Made by a program: the position numbers and the translations under genes. A model generated the notes under the pieces. It was not told the DNA's origin and searched no databases. It was given only the letters and a program-made list of their open reading frames with translations. Positions 51,834 through 60,374 of a stretch of DNA of 64,000 nt are shown in pieces. The first letter of the stretch is position 1. Every line of letters begins with the position of its first letter. The DNA is from Candidatus Meridianibacter frigidus (GTDB lineage Bacteria > Vulcanimicrobiota > Vulcanimicrobiia > Vulcanimicrobiales > Vulcanimicrobiaceae), in assembly GCA_003243975.1 (NCBI GenBank), contig QHBJ01000040.1, forward strand, positions 1 to 64,000, in the 5' to 3' direction.

Positions 51834-52574
51834 ATGTCGATGCAGGCGCACCGCAGCGCAAGCCGCCTCGATCTGGCGCACCTTCCGAAGCACGTCGCCA
51901 TCATAATGGATGGGAACCGGCGGTGGGCCAAAGCGCATCGCCTGCCGGCGGTCGAAGGGCACCGCCGTGGCATCGTCGCGCTGCGCGGGATCACCCAATA
52001 CTGCCGCGAGATCGGAATACCGATTCTTACGGTCTACGGTTTCTCCACCGAAAATTGGCGCCGAGATTCGAAGGAAATCTCGCTCCTGCTTGACTTGTGT
52101 CGGTTCTTTGCGCGGAGCGAGCTTGCCGAGTTGCAGCGTAATAACGTTCGTGTAAAGGTCATCGGCCGCTATCAAGCGCTTCCGCAGGCCTCGTATCAAG
52201 CGCTCGAGGAGTTGGTTCAGCAGACGGCCTCCAACGACGGCTTGCTGCTGAATTTGGCGGTCAACTACAGCGCTCGCACGGAGTTGCGCGATGCCATTGC
52301 CGCCATTGCACGGGACGTTAAAGCCGGGACGCTGGACGCTCGCGACATTGACGACGACGCCATCGCGCGCTACCTCTATACCGCCCAAATACCCGATCCC
52401 GACATGCTGATCCGGCCGGGGGGAGAGCACCGTCTCTCGAACTTCCTGCTCTATCAGGTGGCCTACACCGAGCTCTATCTGACCGACGTGTACTGGCCCG
52501 ACTTCTCAAAGGAAGACTTCAAACGAGCGCTGATCGACTTTCAGAACCGGCAACGACGCTTCGGGGGAGCCTAA
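51834..52574 (+). CDS. uppS: Isoprenyl transferase (undecaprenyl diphosphate synthase)
   Basis: 246 residues from ATG 51834. The cis-prenyltransferase motif is HVAIIMDGNRRWAKAHRLPA with the catalytic Asp. VYGFSTENWRRDSKEISLLL, NLAVNYSARTELRDAIAAIA and PDPDMLIRPGGEHRLSNFLL, then QVAYTELYLTDVYWPDFSKE, complete it. It makes the polyprenyl carrier for peptidoglycan and glycans. Confidence 0.97.
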   Translation: MSMQAHRSASRLDLAHLPKHVAIIMDGNRRWAKAHRLPAVEGHRRGIVALRGITQYCREIGIPILTVYGFSTENWRRDSKEISLLLDLCRFFARSELAELQRNNVRVKVIGRYQALPQASYQALEELVQQTASNDGLLLNLAVNYSARTELRDAIAAIARDVKAGTLDARDIDDDAIARYLYTAQIPDPDMLIRPGGEHRLSNFLLYQVAYTELYLTDVYWPDFSKEDFKRALIDFQNRQRRFGGA

Positions 52575-52636
52575 ACTCCTTCACCCTGCGCCGCGTCGGT
52601 GCGGGCTTCATTCTCGCTGCGCTCGGCATCGCCTGC

Positions 52637-53383
52637 GTGTTTTCGATCTATGCTTTCGATGCATTGGTCTTGGTAATTGGCTTAATCGCGTTGCACGAAC
52701 TTTCGCAGTTGTGCGATCGCAAGGGGCAGCCCTTGGAGTATCCCGTCGCGGTGCTCGGCGTGTGCGCGTACGTCATACTCGCGGCCTTCGGATTGTTGCA
52801 GAAGTGGGAGGGAGCGCTGCTGACGGCCGTTATCATTGCAACATTCTGGCTCGGCATGTACGGCGCGCAGATCGGCTACTTTGCGCGCACCGCATACACG
52901 CTTTTGGGAGTCCTCTACGTCGGCAAGCTCCTGTCGTACTTTGTGCTTACGCGATCCATTCCCGTTATCGGCTTGGCGTGTACGCTCTACGTGATCATCC
53001 TGGTAGCCATGACCGATATCATGGGCATGCTCATCGGTTCGCTCGTCGGGCGAACGCCACTTACGAAGATTTCTCCCAAGAAAACCATTGAGGGTTCGGC
53101 CGGCGCGTTGCTCGTGGTCGCGGGCCTGGGCGTGGCCGGAACCTTCTATGCGCCCTTTCATTTGTTGTGGTGGCAAGGAATGTTGCTGGGTGCGATGACC
53201 AGCGTGGCGGCGCAGGCCGGCGACTTGGCAGAGTCGGCGCTGAAGCGCGATGCTGGCGTGAAGGACACCGGCACGGTTATTCAAGGACACGGCGGCGTTT
53301 TGGACCGCTTCGACTCATACTTCTTCGGCGGGATGGCATTCTACGGGGGGTTGCACGTGCTGGGCGTGCTGGCGATGCCATGA
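52637..53383 (+). CDS. cdsA: Phosphatidate cytidylyltransferase (true start likely upstream)
   Basis: 248 residues from GTG 52637, but the conserved frame extends upstream: LRRVGAGFILAALGIACVFS from CTG 52586 gives the first transmembrane helix. No canonical start codon lies between 52440 and 52637 in this frame. The C-terminal signature is LTKISPKKTIEGSAGALLVV, AQAGDLAESALKRDAGVKDT, then GTVIQGHGGVLDRFDSYFFG. It makes CDP-diacylglycerol, with several membrane helices. The dxr start overlaps the stop (ATGA). Confidence 0.92.
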   Translation: MFSIYAFDALVLVIGLIALHELSQLCDRKGQPLEYPVAVLGVCAYVILAAFGLLQKWEGALLTAVIIATFWLGMYGAQIGYFARTAYTLLGVLYVGKLLSYFVLTRSIPVIGLACTLYVIILVAMTDIMGMLIGSLVGRTPLTKISPKKTIEGSAGALLVVAGLGVAGTFYAPFHLLWWQGMLLGAMTSVAAQAGDLAESALKRDAGVKDTGTVIQGHGGVLDRFDSYFFGGMAFYGGLHVLGVLAMP

Positions 53384-54528
53384 AACGGCGCAAGATCGCG
53401 ATTCTGGGTTCCACGGGTTCGATCGGCACGCAAGCGCTGGAGATCCTTGCGGCAAACCCCGAGCGTTTCGAGGTTGTCGCGCTGGCCGGCGGGCGGAAAA
53501 TCGATCTGCTGGCGCAGCAAGCTGCCAAATTCGGCGTCTCCGTCGTGTCGAGCGTGAACGACGGTTCAGCCGGCCTGATGCGAGTTGCGACGCAGAGCGG
53601 CGCGCAGGTAGTCCTAGCAGCCACGGACGGTTTTGTGGCCTTTGAAGCGATCTTTGCTGCGGTCGAACGCGGCATCGATATCGCCGCTGCCAACAAAGAG
53701 TTAATCGTAGCCGCGGGCGAGTTGCTGATGCAGCGCGCCGAGCGCAGCGGGTCGAAAATCATTCCCGTCGACAGCGAGCACAGCGCCATTTTTCAGTGTT
53801 TGCAAGGCGAGAGTATCGGCCGCGTGCGCTGCGTGGTGTTGACGGCGTCCGGCGGTCCGTTTTGGCGCAGCCATCCCGACGACATGGCGCGAGCGACCGT
53901 GCGCGAGGCGTTGGCGCATCCCACGTGGCGGATGGGTTTGAAGAATACGGTCGACTCGGCTTCGATGATGAACAAGGGGCTCGAAGTCATTGAAGCGAGC
54001 CGCCTCTTCGCTTTACCGGTTTCGAAGATCGAGGTGATCGTGCATCCGCAAAGCATCGTGCACGGATTCGTGATCTTTACCGATGGCAATCTGAAGGCCC
54101 AGATGGCCGCTCCCGACATGCGCTTGCCAATCGGGTACGCGCTTGCGTACCCCGACCGGCTGGCTTCCGATGAGCCGCAGATTTCAGATACTTTGCACGT
54201 GCTGGGAGCACATCCCGAGGCGTCGGCGCTGCGTTATGATTTCGAACGTCCGGACTTCGAGCGATTTCCGTGCCTGCACCTGGCTTACGAAGCGGGAGCC
54301 AAAGGCGGAGTCGCTCCAACGGCCCTGTCGGCCGCCAACGAAGTGGCGGTCGCCGCCTTTGTTCGCGAGGAGATCGGTTTTTCGGACATCCCGCGGGTTA
54401 TAGGAAAAGTCATGCGGGAGCTGCCTGATGCCGACTTAACATTGCAGAGTCTTTTGCAGGCTGATGGGGATGCCCGCGATGCGGCGGCCAAAGCCATCGA
54501 ATCCGAAAAAACTCACGCCGAGGTATGA
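53380..54528 (+). CDS. dxr: 1-Deoxy-D-xylulose-5-phosphate reductoisomerase
   Basis: 382 residues. The NADP motif is KIAILGSTGSIGTQALEILA. The catalytic segments are AANKELIVAAGELLMQRAER, IIPVDSEHSAIFQCLQGESI and TASGGPFWRSH, then LAHPTWRMGLKNTVDSASMM and NKGLEVIEASRLF. It makes MEP for isoprenoids. It overlaps cdsA and rseP by 4 bases each. Confidence 0.98.
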   Translation: MKRRKIAILGSTGSIGTQALEILAANPERFEVVALAGGRKIDLLAQQAAKFGVSVVSSVNDGSAGLMRVATQSGAQVVLAATDGFVAFEAIFAAVERGIDIAAANKELIVAAGELLMQRAERSGSKIIPVDSEHSAIFQCLQGESIGRVRCVVLTASGGPFWRSHPDDMARATVREALAHPTWRMGLKNTVDSASMMNKGLEVIEASRLFALPVSKIEVIVHPQSIVHGFVIFTDGNLKAQMAAPDMRLPIGYALAYPDRLASDEPQISDTLHVLGAHPEASALRYDFERPDFERFPCLHLAYEAGAKGGVAPTALSAANEVAVAAFVREEIGFSDIPRVIGKVMRELPDADLTLQSLLQADGDARDAAAKAIESEKTHAEV

Positions 54529-55652
54529 TGGTCGCTCAAATCGAGAAAACGTTGCTCTTTCTGCTTACACTGTCGGTTCTAATCGTGCTGCACGAGCTGG
54601 GCCACTTCATTCTCGCGCGTCGCAACGGGGTGCGCGTGAACGAGTTTGCCATGGGTTTCGGTCCGAAGCTTCTCAAATGGACCAGCAAGCGCAGTGGCAC
54701 GACCTACGCGCTAAACCTTTTTCCGATCGGCGGATACTGCGCGATGCAGGGCGAGGACGGCAAGAGCAGCGAGGCCGAGCAGCAACGCAAAGCGCAGGCC
54801 GAGGGGCTCACGCACTACGAGCAGGACAACTTTCAGGCCAAATCCGTGTGGCAACGCCTGGCCATCATCGTGGCCGGACCGGCAGCCAACTTTCTGCTGG
54901 CGTTCGTCATCTTGTTCGTAGCCGCGTTCTTCTTCGGTGTAGCCGACCTGAAAGCCCAACAATCCATCGTTGGCCCACTGACCCAAGGGTATCCGGCGCA
55001 GAAAAGCGGTTTGCAGACGGGCGACCGGCTCATCGCCATCAACGGCAAGTCTGCCGCCGGAGGCAAGCAGTTCGTCGATATCATCCATGCGTCGCGCGGC
55101 AAGACGCTGGCATTGACCTATTCGCATGACGGGCGAGTTCGAACAATACCGATTACGCCGATTCGTTGCCCGGCGGAAACCGGCCATCCTGAGCAGGGAT
55201 GCATCGGCTTCGCTCCCATTCCGGTTTTCCAGCGCGCCGGCTTTGGGGAAGCCATGTCGACCGCGGCTTTCGGCGTTGTCGACCTGACGAGACAGACCGC
55301 GACCCGCATTCTTTTGATGATCCGTCACCCGCGTCAATATGCCGGTAGCGTAACCGGCCCCATCGGTATCAGTCGCGCCGCCGCAGTGGTACAGGATTTT
55401 GGCTGGGCACCGTACCTGAATTTGGCAGCGATTATTTCGCTGTCGCTGGGGTTCTTTAACCTGCTTCCCATTCCGGCACTGGATGGCGGGCGCGCCGCCT
55501 TCATCGTCGCCGAATTACTGCGCGGCAAACCGGTCGCGCCCGAAAAAGAAGCGCTCGTGCACTTCGCGGGCTTCGCAGTGCTCATGTTGCTGATGATCGC
55601 CGTTGCGTATCACGATGTGGCCAACATCGTTGCAGGCAAGGGAGTATTCTAA
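54525..55652 (+). CDS. rseP: Site-2 metalloprotease RseP/RasP
   Basis: 375 residues. The zinc motif is LIVLHELGHFILARRNGVRV (HELGH) in the first transmembrane helix. YALNLFPIGGYCAMQGEDGK, a PDZ domain (QKSGLQTGDRLIAINGKSAA), and NLLPIPALDGGRAAFIVAEL (third metal ligand Asp) complete it. It cuts membrane-bound anti-sigma factors and leftover signal peptides. The anti-sigma factor at 41.5 kb is a conceivable substrate. Confidence 0.96.
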   Translation: MMVAQIEKTLLFLLTLSVLIVLHELGHFILARRNGVRVNEFAMGFGPKLLKWTSKRSGTTYALNLFPIGGYCAMQGEDGKSSEAEQQRKAQAEGLTHYEQDNFQAKSVWQRLAIIVAGPAANFLLAFVILFVAAFFFGVADLKAQQSIVGPLTQGYPAQKSGLQTGDRLIAINGKSAAGGKQFVDIIHASRGKTLALTYSHDGRVRTIPITPIRCPAETGHPEQGCIGFAPIPVFQRAGFGEAMSTAAFGVVDLTRQTATRILLMIRHPRQYAGSVTGPIGISRAAAVVQDFGWAPYLNLAAIISLSLGFFNLLPIPALDGGRAAFIVAELLRGKPVAPEKEALVHFAGFAVLMLLMIAVAYHDVANIVAGKGVF

Positions 55653-55657
55653 ACAAG

Positions 55658-56797
55658 ATGCTACGCCTGCGCCGCGAGAGCAAAGCCGTCTTTCTAAAAA
55701 ACAAGTGCTCCGAATCGGACGCCAAAGGCGTTTGGATTGGCGGGGACCATCCGATCGTCGTCCAGTCGATGACCACCACCGACACTGCCGATTACGAAAA
55801 GACGCTCACGCAAGTTTATGCCTTGGCGATGGAGGGTTGCGAGGTCGTCCGCTGCACGGTCAAAGATGTGCCCGATGCGGCAGGCATTCCCCACATCGTC
55901 AAGCGCTCGCCGGTTCCTATCGTGGCCGATATACATTTCGATCATAAGATGGCGCTCGCGGCGTTGGACGCCGGGGTCGCCAAGCTGCGCCTGAATCCGG
56001 GCAACATTAGAGACTACGCAAAAACCAAGGAAGTCGTAGAGCTTGCCAAGAGCACGGGAACGCCGATTCGCATCGGCGTCAACATGGGTTCGCTGGCACC
56101 CGATCTCGAGCGGACCATGGGGCACACGGCGGAGGCCATGGTTGAGTCGGCGATGCGCCACGTGCAGATTCTTGAGGATCTGGGTCACACCGACATCGTG
56201 ATTTCATTAAAAGCACACGATGTAACGACCACAGTATTCGCATACCGCCTTATGGACCAACGCTTGGCGGCGCGCAACACGCCGTACGCCTTGCACTTGG
56301 GGATCACCGAGGCGGGCATGCTGCGCGACGGGACCATCAAGTCGTCGATGGGGATGGGCATTCTGCTTTTTGAAGGCATCGGCGACACGTTGCGAACGTC
56401 ACTAGCCGCCGATCCGGTGGAAGAAGTGCCGGTTTGCTGGGGGATTCTTAAAGCGCTCGGACTGCGCGAGAAGGGCTTCGAGATCACGGCTTGTCCCTCG
56501 TGTGGCCGCGCCGAGATCGACGTCCTAGAACTGGGCCAGCAAGTTGAGGCGATCGCCAAGGAGTACACCGCGCCTGTGAAGGTGGCGGTAATGGGCTGCG
56601 TCGTCAACGGCCCGGGTGAATCCAAGATGGCCGACGTTGGCGTAGCGGGCGGAAAGGGCAAAGGCGCGATCTACCGCAAGGGCGCGCTCGTTGGAACATT
56701 TCCCGAGGAGCGGCTGCTGGGCGCGCTGCGCATCGAGATCGAGAAGGTTATTGCCGAGCAGTATCCCGAGTTCATCGGCGAATTGCAACTGACGTGA
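55658..56797 (+). CDS. ispG: (E)-4-hydroxy-3-methylbut-2-enyl-diphosphate synthase
   Basis: 379 residues. WIGGDHPIVVQSMTTTDTAD and DIHFDHKMALAALDAGVAKL, then RLNPGNI, are diagnostic. The [4Fe-4S] ligands are in ITACPSCGRAEIDVLEL and KVAVMGCVVNGPGESKMADV. It performs the penultimate MEP-pathway step. It follows rseP by 5 bases, and the next gene's GTG overlaps its stop. Confidence 0.98.
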   Translation: MLRLRRESKAVFLKNKCSESDAKGVWIGGDHPIVVQSMTTTDTADYEKTLTQVYALAMEGCEVVRCTVKDVPDAAGIPHIVKRSPVPIVADIHFDHKMALAALDAGVAKLRLNPGNIRDYAKTKEVVELAKSTGTPIRIGVNMGSLAPDLERTMGHTAEAMVESAMRHVQILEDLGHTDIVISLKAHDVTTTVFAYRLMDQRLAARNTPYALHLGITEAGMLRDGTIKSSMGMGILLFEGIGDTLRTSLAADPVEEVPVCWGILKALGLREKGFEITACPSCGRAEIDVLELGQQVEAIAKEYTAPVKVAVMGCVVNGPGESKMADVGVAGGKGKGAIYRKGALVGTFPEERLLGALRIEIEKVIAEQYPEFIGELQLT

Positions 56798-57276
56798 CAA
56801 CGCATCGCGCCGGCTGGCGCGCGCTCGCCGTTACTGCGGTACTGGGGCTCGCCGTGTCGGCGCTGCTCAATGCTTCACGTCCGGTGCAACTGCGAATCGA
56901 TGGTGAGAATGTCGTTTCCGATGTAGCGCCCGTGACGGAGGGCCATGAGGTTTTTGTTCCGTTGCGAGCCGTGGCCGATGCCCTCGGCGCGGATACTCGC
57001 TTTGATCCGAAAAGCGGACAGATCGAAGTGATCCGAGGCGATGAGCAGCTGAACCTACGGATGGGCGCGCGTGGGGCCGCGCTCGACGGCGCAAAGATGA
57101 CTCTGCAGAAAGCACCCTTTCGCGTTCGCGGCCGGATTATGATCGGCTTGCATGCAATCTCTCGTGCATTCAGCGTGAAGACGCATTACGACGCGCGAAC
57201 CGCGCGCATCGACGTCGATACTCCGGGCGTCATTGAGGGCTCGCTGCAGGACAGTTCCGAGAACAACACGCCGTAG
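56794..57276 (+). CDS. Exported copper-amine-oxidase N-terminal-like domain protein
   Basis: 160 residues from GTG 56794 (GTGA overlap with ispG). A signal peptide (ALAVTAVLGLAVSALLNASR) precedes a domain with LRIDGENVVSDVAPVTEGHE, VFVPLRAVADALGADTRFDP, and KSGQIEVIRGDEQLNLRMGA. This is the stalk/CuAO-N (PF07833) repeat seen in many exported proteins, where it probably binds cell-wall components. It has no oxidase domain. The gene links the ispG end to the ligase cluster, 45 bases downstream. Confidence 0.8.
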   Translation: MTTHRAGWRALAVTAVLGLAVSALLNASRPVQLRIDGENVVSDVAPVTEGHEVFVPLRAVADALGADTRFDPKSGQIEVIRGDEQLNLRMGARGAALDGAKMTLQKAPFRVRGRIMIGLHAISRAFSVKTHYDARTARIDVDTPGVIEGSLQDSSENNTP

Positions 57277-57320
57277 CATCGGGGACCAGGTGGCGGGCCA
57301 AATGCAGCTAAGATGGCCAT

Positions 57321-58271
57321 GTGGCAAAACGCATCGGCGTCCTGTTCGGAATGGAAGATACGTTTCCGTGGGCGCTCATGGAAGCGATTACATCCCGCAG
57401 CGAGGGCGAAATCGAGGGCGTTGCGGTCGAGTTATCGGCATTGCGCGACGATGCCGAGATTCCGTACGCCCTTATCTTCGACCGTATCAGCCACGAGGTC
57501 GAGTTCTATCGCGTCTTTCTCAAAACCGCGGTGGCGCGCGGAGTGGATGTCGTCAACAACCCATTCTGGGTTTCTAGTGACGATAAATTTTTCGATAATG
57601 TAATCGCAGAAGCTGCAGGCGTCGCTGTGCCGAAGACGGTGCTGTTGCCTCAGAAGGATTATCCACCGCGCACGGAAGGCAAGTCATTTCGGAACTTGAA
57701 GCCAATTGATTGGGATCAAGTTTTCGAGTATCTGGGCTTTCCCATCTTCATGAAGCCGGCCTACGGCGGGGGTTGGCGCGACGTGCACAAGTGCGTAGAC
57801 CGGGAGAGTTTTTTCGCCGCGTACGCGCAGACGCGCGATCTGAGCATGATGGCGCAAGAAGCGATCGATTTTAGCTCATACTATCGCTGTTATGTGCTTG
57901 GCCGCGCGCGGGTGCGTGTAATGCATTATGACCCGCGCGTTCCGCATGAAGAGCGCTACCGCACCGAGCATCTTGAGCGGGATGTGGAAATGGAGAAGCG
58001 CGTTGAGCGGGACGCGGTAACGCTCTGCAATGCTCTTGGCTACGATTTGAATACGGTTGAGTTTGCCGTGCGCGACGCTACCCCATACGCCATCGATTTC
58101 ATGAATGCAGCGCCGGACGCGGACCTGGCCTCGGTTGGTCGGGCGAACTTCGACTGGGTGATTTCCAACATGGCTGATGTGCTGATCGAACGCGTTCGCA
58201 ACCCGAAGCCCTTTCAGGCGACGGGCAATTGGCCGGCTATCATGCAGCAGCGCAAGCCGGCACGAACGTAA
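57321..58271 (+). CDS. RimK-like ATP-grasp ligase (cluster gene A)
   Basis: 316 residues from GTG 57321. The RimK-like pre-ATP region is YALIFDRISHEVEFYRVFLK, then ARGVDVVNNPFWVSSDDKFF. The ATP-binding Lys is K145 in FPIFMKPAYGGGWRDVHKCV. E180 lies in MMAQEAIDFSSYYRCYVLGR. The metal site is VEFAVRDATPYAIDFMNAAP (D259, N262). The protein would activate a carboxylate as acyl phosphate and form an amide. The acceptor and substrate are unknown. Next gene overlaps by one base (TAATG). Confidence 0.9.
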   Translation: MAKRIGVLFGMEDTFPWALMEAITSRSEGEIEGVAVELSALRDDAEIPYALIFDRISHEVEFYRVFLKTAVARGVDVVNNPFWVSSDDKFFDNVIAEAAGVAVPKTVLLPQKDYPPRTEGKSFRNLKPIDWDQVFEYLGFPIFMKPAYGGGWRDVHKCVDRESFFAAYAQTRDLSMMAQEAIDFSSYYRCYVLGRARVRVMHYDPRVPHEERYRTEHLERDVEMEKRVERDAVTLCNALGYDLNTVEFAVRDATPYAIDFMNAAPDADLASVGRANFDWVISNMADVLIERVRNPKPFQATGNWPAIMQQRKPART

Positions 58272-59389
58272 TGGGTTCGGAGAACGCGCGGCCCACGTTC
58301 ACCCTGGGGATCGAGGAAGAGTTCCAAGTCATCGATCCGCAGACGTTCGAGCTGCGTTCCCACGTAGCCGAACTCTTCGCCGAGGGCCAACTGCGGCTGA
58401 AAGATCAGATGAAGCGTGAGCTGCACCAGCCGATCATCGAGATCGGCACGGTGATCTGCGCCGACATCGCCGAAGCGCGCCGCGAGGTTACCAAGCTGCG
58501 ACGTGAGATCATCCATCTCGTTCACGAGAATGGCTTGCGCATTGCGGCGGCGGGATCACATCCGTTCACGCACTGGTCCACGGTGCCGCTGACCGAGCAT
58601 CCGCGCTACGAGAAGCTCCTGCAAGACTTGCAGATGGTGGCCCGCGCGAATCTTATTTTCGGCTTGCACGTCCATGTAGCAGTGGAAGACAACGAGGCGC
58701 GAATCGCGATCATGAACGCCGCGCGCTACTTTCTACCCCACGTGTTCGCGCTCTCGGTCAACTCGCCGTTCTGGCTAGGCGAGAACACCGGATGGAAGAG
58801 CTACCGAACCAAAGTCTTCGAGCGCTTCCCGCGTACCGGCATCCCGGATTACTTCGACTCCTGGCGCGCGTACGATGAGTTCGTACAAACGCTGATCGTG
58901 ACCGGTTGCATTGACGACGGGAAGAAGATTTGGTGGGACCTGCGCGCGCATCCACACTTTCCCACCCTTGAGTACCGGATTTGCGATGTCCCGATGCGCG
59001 TGGACGAAACGATTTGCCTGGCGGCGCTCTTTCAGGCAATCACCTACAAGCTTTGGAAGCTCTATGACACCAACCAGGGCTGGCGGCTGTACCGCCGTTC
59101 GCTTATCACCGAAAATAAGCAACGCGCCGCGCGGTGGGGCCTGGACGGAAAGCTGATCGATCTTGGCAAACGCCGGGAAGTTGCAACCGAAGTACTGCTG
59201 GATGAGTTGATGGAGTTCGTCGATGACGTGCTGGACGAACTTGGATCGCGCCCCGAAGCCATGTACTATCGGGAAATCATTTCGCACCGGCCCGGTGCGG
59301 ACCGCCAACTGCGCGTCTTTGCCGAAACCAACAGCTTGCCGGCGGTCGTTGAGTACATCATCAAGGAAACCGAAACAGGAGTGACCTGA
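58271..59389 (+). CDS. Carboxylate-amine ligase, GCS2/YbdK family (cluster gene B)
   Basis: 372 residues. The signature is TFTLGIEEEFQVIDPQTFEL, then ELHQPIIEIGTVICADIAEA, NLIFGLHVHVAVEDNEARIA, and SVNSPFWLGENTGWKSYRTK. WWDLRAHPHFPTLEYRICDV is the family's active-site region. YbdK-type enzymes are related to gamma-glutamylcysteine synthetase and show weak glutamate-cysteine ligase activity in E. coli. Here the operon context suggests a specific amide-bond step, with glutamate as a possible carboxylate donor. Confidence 0.93.
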   Translation: MGSENARPTFTLGIEEEFQVIDPQTFELRSHVAELFAEGQLRLKDQMKRELHQPIIEIGTVICADIAEARREVTKLRREIIHLVHENGLRIAAAGSHPFTHWSTVPLTEHPRYEKLLQDLQMVARANLIFGLHVHVAVEDNEARIAIMNAARYFLPHVFALSVNSPFWLGENTGWKSYRTKVFERFPRTGIPDYFDSWRAYDEFVQTLIVTGCIDDGKKIWWDLRAHPHFPTLEYRICDVPMRVDETICLAALFQAITYKLWKLYDTNQGWRLYRRSLITENKQRAARWGLDGKLIDLGKRREVATEVLLDELMEFVDDVLDELGSRPEAMYYREIISHRPGADRQLRVFAETNSLPAVVEYIIKETETGVT

Positions 59390-59393
59390 GAAA

Positions 59394-60374
59394 TTGTTTG
59401 AAATCCTTCGGCCGGAGAGTCTTTCGGATGTTCCTCCGCAAGACGATCGCGCGCTGGATCTCGCGTTGTTGGATATGCATCACGGCTGGCCGAACGTCGG
59501 TCACGACGCCATCGTCACCGTGCTGCGCGAATTGGCCGCCGAGCTGTGTGCTGCCGATGAGATTGGCCTGCGTGTAATTGCGTTTGATGTGCGCGATCGT
59601 ATGCTGGTCCCGCAGCATGACGGCCGGTTTCAGCTCTATGTAGGCACGGGAGGCCCAGGCCACTTGGATCCTCGAGAAAACCGCGGCCGGTGTGATGCGG
59701 AGATCGAAGCGGAGGACCCATCGTGGGAAACGCCGCTGTTTTCCTTGTTCGATGCGATTGCCGCCGATCGAAACGCGGCGCTCCTTGGTGTTTGCCACAC
59801 CTTCGGCTTGCTTTGCCGGTGGGCGGGAATTGCGCGACCGCTCTTGCGCTCGGAAAAACGTGGCAAAAGCACGGGGGTACAACACAATACCCTGAGCGAA
59901 GCAGCCGCGGTTCATCCGTGGTTTTCGCGGTTGGCCAACGCCGTTGGCCGGGCGATTCCGGTGGTAGATTCGCGCTACTACGATCTGGTTGCCCTAGCGC
60001 CGCCACCGCCGGGTGTCTGCATCATCGCTTCTGAAGATTCCGAGGACGGCGAGGTGTACACGATGGTTGAATTCGCCCGAAATCCCGGCGACGACGTCCC
60101 GCGCATCTTCGCTTCGAATCATCATCCGGAGATTCCGGATGCGGAAACACTGCGACGCATCTTGGCCCAGAAGGTTCACTCGGGCGAGGTGACTCCTTCG
60201 TGGCACGATGAGCGCGCGGAACTAATCGCCATATTTCAGAATGGAACGCACGACGAAGCTGCGCGTCTGTTGACCGCCCGCTATGCGTTTAACGCGATAC
60301 TGCGGACGCATTTGGAGCGACTGCTGGCGCTAAAATCCGAAGGTCATGGATCTCCGGTTCCGTCCGCACTTTAA
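59394..60374 (+). CDS. Divergent class I glutamine-amidotransferase-like protein (cluster gene C)
   Basis: 326 residues from TTG 59394. A flavodoxin-like amidotransferase fold is suggested by RFQLYVGTGGPGHLDP near residue 82, a nucleophile elbow AALLGVCHTFGLLCRWAGIA with Cys134, and RIFASNHHPEIPDAETLRRI with His244 and Glu246. The usual GVCLGHQ elbow reads GVCHTFG. Such proteins release ammonia from glutamine or hydrolyse gamma-glutamyl bonds. The extra C-terminal 75 residues (DERAELIAIFQNGTHDEAAR) are helical. The end overlaps the next gene by 29 bases. Confidence 0.78.
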   Translation: MFEILRPESLSDVPPQDDRALDLALLDMHHGWPNVGHDAIVTVLRELAAELCAADEIGLRVIAFDVRDRMLVPQHDGRFQLYVGTGGPGHLDPRENRGRCDAEIEAEDPSWETPLFSLFDAIAADRNAALLGVCHTFGLLCRWAGIARPLLRSEKRGKSTGVQHNTLSEAAAVHPWFSRLANAVGRAIPVVDSRYYDLVALAPPPPGVCIIASEDSEDGEVYTMVEFARNPGDDVPRIFASNHHPEIPDAETLRRILAQKVHSGEVTPSWHDERAELIAIFQNGTHDEAARLLTARYAFNAILRTHLERLLALKSEGHGSPVPSAL

